64,000 nt of DNA from contig CM038216.1 in NCBI GenBank assembly GCA_021442155.1, positions 86,958,945 to 87,022,944 of the forward strand, read 5' to 3'. A program made the position numbers and the translations under genes. Below are positions 46,220 to 55,904 of this stretch, one piece after another. A model generated the notes under the pieces. That model had not been told where the DNA came from. It searched no databases and saw only the letters and a list, made by a program, of their open reading frames with translations. Position 1 is the first letter of the stretch; every line of letters starts with the position of its first letter. Source of the DNA: Cymbidium sinense. Its lineage: Eukaryota; Streptophyta; Magnoliopsida; Asparagales; Orchidaceae.

Positions 46220-46780
46220 GATGTTCTCTCCTTGAGGAATCTTATAAATGGCAACCTATATGATTTGGGCCAACAACTCCATGGTGTACTTATGGTAGTG
46301 ATGGAGCTTGGGTATTATAACCTTATAGGACCCAGCGATTTGGTTGATATATAGCTCAAAATTTTTGAAGATGTTGATGTTCTGGATGCTTAGAGTAATG
46401 GCTAACTCTAGACTGGCAATCAAAGGCACATATTTGGCTTCGTTGTTGGTCCAAGGATTGGACAGATAATATGAGAATCTCATCACATCATGGTCCGAAG
46501 TTAAGAGAACTATTCCTACCCCTACCTTTCTTGGAATAGTAGATTGTTATTCTTCTCCTCCTTTAGAGAAAGTCACACCATCAAAGTACATCTCCCAACG
46601 GTGAATTCTAGTATCCCCTAAGTTCATGATTTTTTCATCAGGGTGATCATCAGTAAGCAAAGAGTCAATAAAAAGTGTGTGTGTCGCTAAGAAATTCATT
46701 AGTGCTTGTCCTTTCTCTACATGGAGGGGTATGAAAGTAATGACAACTATGAGAGGATCATGGACCATCATGCTAACTGT
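46220..46780 (-). pseudogene. pol (aRH): Archaeal-type RNase H remnant, minus-strand element
   Basis: The frame 46,771-46,547 contains HRWEMYFDGVTFSKGG, keeping the first catalytic Asp. The frame 46,486-46,256 contains NNEAKYVPLIASLELA and INIFKNFELYINQI: relative to the plus-strand copy, the Glu of AEYEA is Lys and the Asp of GDS is Asn, so two catalytic residues are lost. Position between classical RNase H and integrase is diagnostic of Tat elements. Confidence 0.85.
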
Positions 46781-47130
46781 CCAGATAGCTTTAGTTGTGT
46801 CATGAGATACTGTAGTAGATTAATCCTAGTGATCAAGTTCACCTTATGAGAAAGCATGTAGTGCTGTAGCTTTTGGGATGCAAAGATTAAAACTAAGTAA
46901 TGCTTCTCAATGGGTGGATAATTAGCCTTAGTGGGGATTAGACAATGGCTAAGGTAGTAGAGTGCATTTTCCTTCCTTTCATCATTAGCTTGGGCCAACA
47001 AAGCACTAAGGGAGTCATCTAACGTAGTAGTATGATGGCTAAAGATAGAACAAGCTGGCAAGTCATCAAGTAATGCTTGATGTCTTCAAAGGCATGCTCA
47101 TACTTGTCATCCCACTTGAACTTGGCATCC
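46768..47130 (-). pseudogene. pol (gRH): Classical Ty3 RNase H remnant, minus-strand element
   Basis: A 97-codon frame (47,061-46,768) reads SLSALLAQANDERKENALYY, then LSHCLIPTKANYPPIEKHYL and YMLSHKVNLITR, a textbook Ty3/gypsy RNase H sequence and the best-preserved domain in the window. The upstream connection from RT (47,201-47,019: MAYLRCFISNLLGRCHPFS) is in another frame. Confidence 0.88.
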
Positions 47131-48050
47131 TTTTTGACAACTGATGAGAATGGATGACATCTTCCTAAAAGGTTGGATATAAAGCATCTTAGATATGCCA
47201 AATTCCCTTCGAATGATCTGAGTTGAGTTCAACATTTAGGGGGTGGCATTTGTAACATTTCCTTGATCTTCTCTTGATCAATTTTGATTCCCCGTGTGTA
47301 AAGGAATATCACAATACTCAATGCACACTTCATGGGGTTCATTTTGGGGTTCATTTGAGATTAAATTATCTCGTTCAAAAACTACTCTCAAGTCAAATAG
47401 ATGGTCTTCCTTTTCTCTACTTTTGACCATGAGATTATCGATAGAGCACTTGACTTGATGATGAATGAGTTTGTCAAAGATTCAAGTTATAGCCCATTGT
47501 TATGTAACACTGACATTTTTAAGGCTGAAAGAATGGCTTTATAGTAATAGATTTTGATCAGGGTTCTAAAAGCAGTGTTTCTTTCATCTTCAAGGGCCAT
47601 CTTTATTTGGTTATATCCAGATATGCCATCCATGAAAGGGAAGACTGTATGAGATGAGGAAATGTCCACCATTAGCTCTAGGATTGGTAGTTAAAATTTT
47701 CCTTTTTAAAATGTCTTATTTAAATCCCTAAAATCGATGCATATGTGAGTTTGGCCAATATTTTTATTAACTGGGATGATGCTAGCTAACCAAGTAAGGT
47801 ATTTTTCTTCTCGAATGAAGACAACATTGATCAATTTCTTGATTTTAAAAATGACATGTTGTTCTATGTATAATCGCACGCATCTATAAGCTTGCTTGAT
47901 AGGGTTAGGAGTAAGCTCTATTACTAGTTTATGGACCGCTGTGTCAAGAGCCAATCTATACATCTCTTCATAACTCCATGCAAAGTAGTCCTTAAACTCA
48001 ATCAATAGCCCAACTATATCATTGGCTTTAATTTCATTCAACAAAAAAAT
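47131..48050 (-). pseudogene. pol (RT): Reverse transcriptase remnant, catalytic box lost
   Basis: The frame 48,044-47,706 gives the RT N-terminus: DYFAWSYEEMYRLALDTAVH, WLASIIPVNKN and CIDFRDLNKTF. The frame 47,672-47,487 continues with FPFMDGISGYNQIKMALEDE and NTAFRT. The catalytic YVDD is replaced by SIDN (47,434-47,445), so both Tyr and the second Asp are gone. Compare the plus-strand element, where YVDD survives. A frameshift lies between 47,487 and 47,445. Confidence 0.9.
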
Positions 48051-49058
48051 GATGTATGTCGGGCGTGGATCTTCTTCAGTTCCTAAGTTGATTTCCTGGA
48101 GCTCATCGATGGTTGACTTGATCTCTTCTTCGAACTCTGGCTATGCATCTTTGACTTCAAAATCATCTAGATCATTTGAAGTTTCTAAACCTCCTCATAT
48201 GAGTTAATGTGATTTGAAAAGAACCTATCAGATTCCAAATGATTGGTGATGACTAAGCAGTAATCGTCATCATCGACTGGACCCACTGTATTGAATCCAA
48301 GTCCCGATCTTGATTAAGAACTTTTGCATTTGTTCTTCTATGTTCTTTTGGAGTAGTCTAACTTGTGCTTTGACCAAGTATGTGTTCTTTGCAAAATTAG
48401 GAACACAAGGCAAATACCAATCAAAAGGTAATCCTATTAAATCTTTATATGAATCATCCTCAAGTTCTACATCAACTTCTAAACTTGAGGATGATGCTCC
48501 CCAAAGAACCTCTGAGTCTTCACAACTGTGGATGACTTAGGGGCTTTCATAATTACCAAACCCTTAGCTTCTCGAGAAGAAAGTGGGCTAACAGATAAGA
48601 TTCCCAACTAATGCCTAACTATTTCACATATAGACTTGGATACACTTATGCTTTGCTTTGGAGCCCGATCTTCATTGATATTTAGCTCAAGTGTCACCTC
48701 CAAGGGAATCTACTGCTGAGAAGAGATGGCTGGCGTGCTAACCATATAAGACTCATCCTATGAACTAGATTCTAAGTATATATGGATGGTGTGTACTGGA
48801 ACATATCTTCTATTGGGTGGAGGTTTTCCACCCTTGGGACTGCCTCTGAACTAGCCTCTTCCTCTGCTTGGTGGAGGTCAAGTTGTCCTACCCATATGGA
48901 GTAACAAATTGTGGGTGGAATATAATATCAGGATCCACTTCCTCCTCCAAGTATATTTTCACTCCCTTTTATTTTTTTTCATTTTCTCTTTTCTTTTCTT
49001 TTTCTTTTTTTTTTCTTTCTTTTCTTTTTTTTCTTTTTCTTTTATTTTGACACTTTGG
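48051..49058 (-). pseudogene. Protease-RT linker with pyrimidine tract
   Basis: Minus-strand counterpart of 8,341-9,330. Bases 48,950-49,058 are a TTTTC/TTTCTTT run, the complement of the Lys/Glu-rich tract of the other element, expanded here to about 100 bases. An acidic-serine segment (SSSSLEVDVELEDDSYKDLI) is readable antisense near 48,430-48,500. Plus-strand frames at 48,868-49,050 that look like Phe/Ser-rich proteins are shadows of this tract. Confidence 0.65.
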
Positions 49059-49352
49059 CCAAGTTCGTGAGAAGAGACTTGTTGATTTTAAGAGAGGTAG
49101 TAAGCCGCATCCTTATATATGCTGACCTCATGAACTGTAGATGGTTTGAGATCTCCTTTGACATAGTAGACGATCTCACCTCTCATGAACTTCATACACT
49201 GATGCAGAGAGGATGGAACTATGTTGTTCTCATGTATCCATGGACTCCCAAACAAACCATTGGAAGATGTATCCAAGTCTATAATGTGAAACTTGGCTTC
49301 GGTCTTCCAATCATCTATCTCCAAGGGCAACACTATGGATGGAGCCTATGAC
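49059..49352 (-). pseudogene. pro: Protease C-terminal half, truncated
   Basis: An 81-codon open frame (49,333-49,088) aligns with the plus-strand protease: LPLEIDDWKTEAKFHIIDLD, GSPWIHENNIVPSSLHQCMK and a YYLS end. Homology upstream continues only to about 49,350 (AGGCTCCATAGTGTTGCC); the active-site half and all of gag are missing. The break is abrupt and leads into unrelated sequence, which suggests insertion of another element or a deletion. Confidence 0.82.
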
Positions 49353-49669
49353 CACTCACTTTGGAGTGTGGATTCAATCTTACCATCTAAGCTTTAAAAG
49401 TATTCTAGACACTAAGACTTCCCTAGTCATAAGACACTTCTAATAATTAGGTAAACACTTAACCTAAGCCTAAAGACTTATAAGGGTAAACCATAGGATT
49501 AGGTTATGCCCTACGGATTAGGATAATCCACCTACCCTACAACCCAAATCCAATCCATGTTCATCTTCTTAAACCAAACCTCAAGTTTAATTAAAACATC
49601 AAATTCAAATCCAAATCCAAACCCAAATTCCAAAACCAAATGATTGAAGCCCATGATCAAATCCAAACT
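49353..49669. other. Non-coding sequence at the truncation junction
   Basis: Starts beside the broken protease with CTTTGGAGTGTGGATTCAAT. AT-rich with CCTAAG/ACTTAG phrases and no coding signal. A TG dinucleotide suitable for an LTR start is present near the junction, but I see no matching terminal sequence elsewhere in the window. Confidence 0.4.
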
Positions 49670-50260
49670 TGACCCTTCCTAAGCCATATGACCTATCCCA
49701 TGAACTTAGCCAAATCTTAATCCAAATCAATCCAAAATCAATTCATTTTCTCATAATCAATTTATATCATCAATCATCTTCCTTAATATAAATCAAATCT
49801 ACATTCAAATGATCAAAACTAAATAAAAACTAAGTCAAATTAAATCAAAACCCTTCCTAAGCCATATGACTTATCCCATGGACTTAGCCAATCCAAATCA
49901 AGTTCAACTCTATTGATTTTCTAACAAATCAATCATATTTTCAATCATCTTCACAAATTTAAATGAAATATACATTTAAATCATCAAAACTAAATCAAAT
50001 CAAAATCCAAACCTAAGCCAAAAGACCCAACTACATGGACTTAGCCAAATTCCTTCATTCCAAAACCCAAATTCAATTGATTTTCTCATGAATCAATCAT
50101 ACCTTCAATCATATTCATAAATATTAATGAAATCTACAATCATCAAGCCAAACCAAAATCAACCCAAGTCAAACCCAACTTAACACTTTGACTTGAAATG
50201 TTCAAATGAAAACCCATTTGGACTAAGCCAATTGTAATTGAATTTATTAATCCCAAATCC
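49670..50260 (+). repeat. Tandem repeat of about 165-175 bp, three to four units
   Basis: Units begin at about 49,677, 49,855, 50,012 and, more weakly, 50,180. Each starts CCTAAGCCATATGAC (or a variant), followed by CATGGACTTAGCCAA, a TTTTCTCATNAATCAAT phrase, a CAATCATCTTC phrase and ATGAAATCTACATTCAAAT. No gene. Confidence 0.68.
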
Positions 50261-51190
50261 ATATATAAAATCAACTAAATCAAACTCAACCCAAAATCAA
50301 TCCAACTAAACCCAATTGGTCCACTTGACCCAAAGTGGCCAATTTGACCTATTTGAGCCAAGTTCTAATCCTACCAAATTGGATTGAAGCAAGACCATCA
50401 AAACCTCCCATCATGATTATTTGATCACCCTAAGTTGATCAATTAACAAATAATCCAAGTCAACTTGGTCATTTGACCAAGTCAACCCCCCATATGAACC
50501 CAAACTAGCCAAATTACAACCTAAGCCAAATCCCTTGAAACTAATGATTCATACCAAATCAAAATCAATATTTGAATATGACTTGACCCTCAATTGAGTC
50601 AAACCCAATTGGTCCTCTTGACCCAAGTTGACCAAAATTAAACTAAAATATCAAATTATGCCAAATCAAAATATAAACCAAATTGAATGTAACTAATGAC
50701 TCAAATTCATTCCAAACTGATTATTGAACTTGACCAAAGCCATGGTTGGACCCAATTGAATCCAATTGACCTACTTAGCCCAAATTGACCTAAAGGGTCA
50801 ATTTGGCCTAAATCAAATCTAAATCCAAATTAATTAAAGCCAAAGCCTACAATCATCTTCAATTGGTCAGCTAAACCCAAACCAACAGCCAACCCAAGCG
50901 AATTTGGCAATTTAGTCAAATTGGTCAACTTAACCCATTTGACTAAAATGAATTCAAATGAGCCAAAATAAAATCTTAGCCAAAGTAAACCAAACCAATT
51001 GAACCAAAACATCCCAAATGATCATATGAACTTGACCCAATTGGTTTGACCTAATTTGACCAATTGGTCAACTTGACCAACCTAATCCAATTTGACCTAA
51101 ATGAGTCAAATTGATCCAAACCTAACCAAATCAACTCCAATTGACTTGAAATTTGGCTAACCCACTTTTGGCTCATTTTAAGTCATGCCA
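50261..51190 (+). repeat. Low-complexity region rich in TTGACC/GGTCAA palindromes
   Basis: Phrases TTGACC, CCAATTGG, GGTCAA and TTTGACC recur dozens of times on both strands, including the perfect 16-base palindrome TTGACCAATTGGTCAA at about 51,056-51,071 and CTTGGTCATTTGACCAAG near 50,466. No coding sequence. It looks like the U3 region of a long LTR built from short inverted repeats. Confidence 0.55.
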
Positions 51191-51510
51191 AATAAAATCT
51201 AATGCCATATGATCATTCTACTGGTCAAGTAGCATCACATGAGACAAATCACCCATGTAAGTGGTCATTTCCATTCCTTGCCACTTGGTTTCTCTCCACC
51301 TGGTCCACCTAGACACCCACCAACCTGATTGAAGGGGTGGTTGGGTCATGACCCATGGGAGGTGAAATCACCTCACTCACTGAGCATTTGAAACCCATAG
51401 GATACCCATGATTCCTCTTTGGCGCCACCTCCACACCTTCAACCAACCAAGTTAAGCCAACTCACCTCCTCCCCACCCATGACACCTCGAGATGTGAGCC
51501 ACTAGAAGCC
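51191..51510 (+). other. Non-coding, moderate GC, upstream of promoter-like segment
   Basis: C-rich and purine-poor plus strand with CCACC and CCATGGG-type phrases; no repeat units and no coding frame seen. It lies between the palindromic region and the TATA-like element. Confidence 0.4.
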
Positions 51511-51519
51511 AAACCCATC

Positions 51520-51960
51520 CCATCTGAAGAAGGGGTATACACCCGCTTCCACTCAAACACACACAAAATCATTGCTCAAAGCCCTAGCTACCCAAGATGA
51601 GCTGCTAGAGCCATTCCCTAAGCTCCCAAGCTCATTCCTTGATCAAAAAATGCCATTCCTATTCATCTCGAAATAGGGCACTCCCATTTCTAACCTAACT
51701 TCTCCATTTCTCCATTAAACTCAAATTAACTTTGATGACCTTCTTCTAGCCTCATCGAAGAAAAGAATCATCTCCCAAGCAAGCACTAGAGGTGGGACTT
51801 CGATCAAAGTCGAGCTCAAAATTGTAGGTTCATGGCCTTCTGAGTGAACATCGAGGAATTGATCCAATTGTTGGTCAACAAGGTTTCATCTCCACTAGAT
51901 GAAGCTTCCTCAATCGTTCGAGCCACCAGTCTTGAGCTCTAGCGAGGTATGCTTCCAAAT
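51520..51960 (+). promoter_or_regulatory. Promoter-like segment and possible spliced leader of an LTR
   Basis: GGGGTATACACCCGCTTCC at 51,531-51,549 contains a TATA-like element; the next 400 bases are C/T- and A-rich with little G, end in CTAGCGAGGTATGCTTCC (51,937-51,954), and then change to AT-rich sequence. GAG|GTATGC is a good plant 5' splice donor. This arrangement (TATA, leader of about 370 bases, donor) resembles the R/U5 start of long plant LTRs. There is no coding frame. Functional status is inferred only. Confidence 0.4.
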
Positions 51961-53560
51961 TAAGCCTTAAGTAAAAATGGGTTGGTGTGTTCTGAAGAAA
52001 ACTTGCATCTCATGTGATCTTGACCGTTGGATCTTCTCTGATCAATGTCATGAAGGTGTGGGATCCTTTTGGAGTTGATCGAGCTCGAGTAAGCCTAGAT
52101 CAAGTGAGAAATGGTGAATGAACTCCATTCTCCCTCACTCGTGTGATGTTAGAACACACACCGTTTGTTCAGCCTAATCAAATGGATGGTCGTGATTAAT
52201 TCAACTAGATCGATCTGATTTAATCCTATTAAGCTATGGGATTAATCATAGCCATCCAATATTAGATTCGATGATGATGAGCGTGCCCACATGTAGGCCG
52301 GAATATAAGTAGCCAATCAATGCCATGATGCCAGGCCATCTCGCACCACATTCATAGGATTAAGCTTTAATTAGGCTTAATTAATCATTTTTAATGGATG
52401 AATCTTCTAAAAATAAAAAAACTTAGAGAAATCAAAAACATGCAAATAAATACTCATTTTAAAGGTATTTCGGGGGACAATTAATTAAAAATAATTGTAA
52501 TTAATTTTAAATAGTAATTAAAGTTTAATTACAAATTAATTAGCTTAATTACTCAATTATTTGAGAATTATTAATCCCAAATTTTGTGGGTTAATTTAAT
52601 GGGATGACCTCCTCATGATTTGGTTGGGATTTATTGCTTACTTAATTAGAAAATTGACTAATTAAACCTTAACTACTTTTTTTAAGTTAATTAATGATTA
52701 ATTAATCCCATGAATAAAATAAATTGGTTAATTAAGTTTATTAATCATTGTTCAACAGTAAGTGAACTAAGGAATAGTTGGGACCCCTTTCCTAAATTCA
52801 TTTCACCCTTTTTAAAATGAAATTAATTAATATTTAACTAATTAATTAAATCAATTAATCAAATTAAAGTAATTAGACTTTAATTAATTAAATCATGGGG
52901 TAGATCTTTTGGTGTTTAATAAGTTTGAAGTTTAATAAATTTATGGTTAGTCCACATGTGTGGAAAACCATAAGAGTAATTAATTAAGTCCCTTAATCTA
53001 ATTAACTATTAATCATGAGCCAATGCATTAGGCCCCTTTATTTCCTAGGATCATTGCAAATTTATTTTTCATGCATATCATGTTATAATTATTTAGTTAA
53101 TTAATTTTAAGGTGACATAAGTAAGGGTACTTAATTCATCTGATTAAGGTTTCAACCTGATTAACCCATAAAATCAACTTAACTACATTTTCTTAAATTA
53201 AATCAAATCAAAAATGTGGGAATGGGTTTAAAATAGCAAGTGATGATTTTTCTTCTCCTCTTTAAATCATCAAACCCAAAACTTAATAATAAAAAAAGCT
53301 TTTGGTTTGTTTTAAATAATCTTATTTGATTTAATTGTCCTTAAGAACTAGTTTGGTTGAATAAATCACATGCTTATATTTGATTGTCCTCTTTCAAATC
53401 ATGTTAAATTTGGTATGTCATTTGAATTCATGCATCAAAAATCAAGTAAAATAAAATGGATTTCCTTTATGTAAGCTTGTATGTGTTGATTTAATTTAAT
53501 ATATGAATGGATATTATCACTATTAAATCAAATATATTTAATAATAATGTGTGTTATGAT
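51961..53560 (+). other. AT-rich non-coding LTR/leader interior
   Basis: From 52,380 the sequence is dominated by TTAATTAA and TAATTAAT phrases with short perfect palindromes. No coding sequence and no clear long tandem unit. It continues without a break into the three-copy repeat below. Confidence 0.5.
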
Positions 53561-54240
53561 GCTAGTTATAAATACATAAGAAATGCATGTGCTTATAGCT
53601 TAAGTGCATGAATGTTGAGTTCTCTTTCCTCTATTCATCTGTTGATTTATATAAGATTGAATGGTAATGGTATATTGTCTGGACATGTGAAAAGAGCCTT
53701 TAGCTAGCAAGGAGGTCATTTGATTACCTCATGGTTTAACATCGCATCATTTGATTTGAATTCTTATGTATTTGAACATTAGAATTTGGATAGAGCTTTA
53801 ATTCATATATTAATGGTTCAATCAAAAAATATATATACAATCTTTGCATGGTTTTCTTTCCTCATTTATGTATACATGCATGTGTCCAAGAACAACAAGT
53901 ATATAGTCCGGACATCCCAGGAATACTTTTAATTAGCCCCAAGGAGGTCATTTGATTACCTCACTGGTTTAACAATGACACATACTTGCCTATGTCTTTG
54001 CACATGTGTATGTATATGTGATTAGTGAATGAAAATCCCATTTTACATTAAAATTCCATTCATTTATAATTGACTAAGTGGTTGAATTAATAGGAGCGAT
54101 TTTTACTTCCATGTATACAAATTTACATATGTTTGAATGCAAATGGGTATATAGTCTGACATCAGGAATACTGTGTTTTAGCTAGCCAAAGGAGGTCATT
54201 TGATAACCCTCAACAAATAACACATGCCTATTTAATTTCA
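53561..54240 (+). repeat. Three-copy tandem repeat of about 235-250 bp
   Basis: The conserved core TATATAGTCYGGACATC, then AGGAATACT, TTTAGCTAGCC, AAGGAGGTCATTTGATTACC and TGGTTTAACAATGACAC occurs at 53,667, 53,897 and 54,149. The spacer carries a cATGCATGTGT or ACATATGTTTG phrase. The same three-copy array exists on the opposite strand at 63,100-63,760. Confidence 0.75.
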
Positions 54241-55904
54241 TTCTTATGTTTTTTTGTATGATAAATTTTAAATTAATATTAAAATAATTAAATCAAATAA
54301 AATATAAATTCAAAACATACACATACATTCATCATTTAAGTGTGCAAAAATATGTTGCATATAGAATACATTTAGATTAAATCATATGTTCATGTGATGG
54401 AAAGGAATGATTTAATATATTTTGTGTGGTAGTAATTTAATTAAACTAATCTTAAGATGCCTTTAATTTTGAATAGGATTATTTAAAGTGAACCTAAACT
54501 TAAGATTAATTAAATCAATAAGCCATTCACTAAAGAGAACTAAATCAAATTAATATACTTTAGAAAGTGACTTAAGGTAGGGATGAAAGAGGGCAATTTT
54601 TCCTCTTATTTTGCTAAGTGTAATCAAATGGAACAAAAGAAAACACAAAAAATTCTCAAATCAATTAAACTACTTCAAGTGAAATCAGATCATGTTAAAT
54701 TGAATCTTTCTACACTTAAAAAATACAACACTAATGCCTAACAAGACTTACCACAGCCTTAGTACAATTACATAAATCACCACTGGCATTTTTAGATGGT
54801 GTTTTGATGTGATGTATGTTTTATTTTATGATGTATTATTTTAGATTGATGTTAGAGTGTATTTTCAGAATGGATTATAGGAATATTAGCCAAATCTTAA
54901 GGGATTATGCTTAATAAATGCTTAAAATAAATATAAATGCTATTTTATACTTTAAATCCATAGTCCAAGTTAGATAGGTTACCCATGTGAGTGCTAAGTC
55001 CAAATTATAAATACAAGCTTGGGATTATATGTATATTTAGCTAACCTCTATTTTTTGGTAGTTAGATTTAATTTTTATAAATGTAATTTTACAATAGAAA
55101 TTAAGGATTAGTGCTATGGGGATTAGAAAGCAAAGTTGTAGAAGGTTTTGTCAGGTGCCCTTTGATGCTAAGCAAGCACCATCCAAATCAAAGAGGAACC
55201 AAATCGTAAATGGAGATATGAAGAAAGAAGACCCCATAGCATTTAATATAATTATAATTATTCTTTCATATTCCAGTTGTATATGGGTAGAGCATCCCAT
55301 CTTTTCTCTCTTCAGTTGTATGCAAAGATCAACCTTTTATTCTTTTATGATAGTTTTTTATAATTTGATGTTATGTTTAAATTGTGCATTAGATGACATG
55401 CTTCTCATTATTTCTTAAATGATTGATGCTTTAAGGTGTGGCTTGATATATTAAGCTCTTAGGATAAAAATAACTTTATACCCAACTAATCACTCATAAC
55501 TATTAAACAACTCATATCTAAATATGGTTATATTTCACATCATGCATGAATATATTTTCTTTTGAACATGAAAGATCTCTATCCTGAATAAAGGAATGCT
55601 TGACGAGGGCATCCCTTGTGATGGAGAACACCTTCTTCTAACCGATTTGACATAACTTATTTCATCATGCATTTCAACATTATAAATCCTAAAGCCTCTC
55701 AAAATTATGCCTAAAATGAAATAAAATTTGAAAAGATTTTTTCATCTATAGATTAAGATGCTCATGCCCCTCATGCTCTAGTCTCTTAGGTAGTGTTTAG
55801 ACTTAGTCTCTTTAATTAAAAAATTACCATAGCTAAATTCATAGATACATGGTTTCAACATCATAGAAGAGTAGATGGCTAAAAGTTTATAAGTCTAAGT
55901 GACA
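54241..55904 (+). mobile_element. LTR/leader sequence, copy B, broken at telomere-like block 2
   Basis: From about 54,400 it follows copy A (1-1,830) in order: the GGGATGAAAGAGGGCAA-type phrase at 54,580, a GGTTACCCATGTGAGTGC phrase at 54,978, GAAGACCCC at 55,228, and CATGCTCTAGTCTCTTAGG at 55,773. Homology ends near 55,905 and A-rich telomere-like sequence begins. The 100-codon frame at 55,116-55,418 falls in this leader and is not conserved as a protein in copy A. Confidence 0.62.

Larger units (their letters stand above)
44561..49352 (-). mobile_element. Decayed, 5'-truncated Tat retrotransposon (minus strand)
   Basis: Contains, in 5'-to-3' order on the minus strand, half a protease, linker, RT, two RNase H domains, integrase and 3' UTR. 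It belongs to the same family as the plus-strand element, from the shared linkers and 3' UTR, but the two are well diverged. It lies tail-to-tail with that element across telomeric block 1. Confidence 0.85.

Noticed and set aside
48868..49050. Phe/Ser-rich plus-strand ORF
   Set aside because: It is the complement of the Lys/Glu-rich linker tract of the minus-strand element.
55116..55418. 100-codon ORF as a gene, with a faintly similar frame at 62,157-61,900
   Set aside because: Both follow an ATGGGG in homologous leader DNA, but the peptides soon diverge and copy A has no equivalent frame; non-coding homology explains it.
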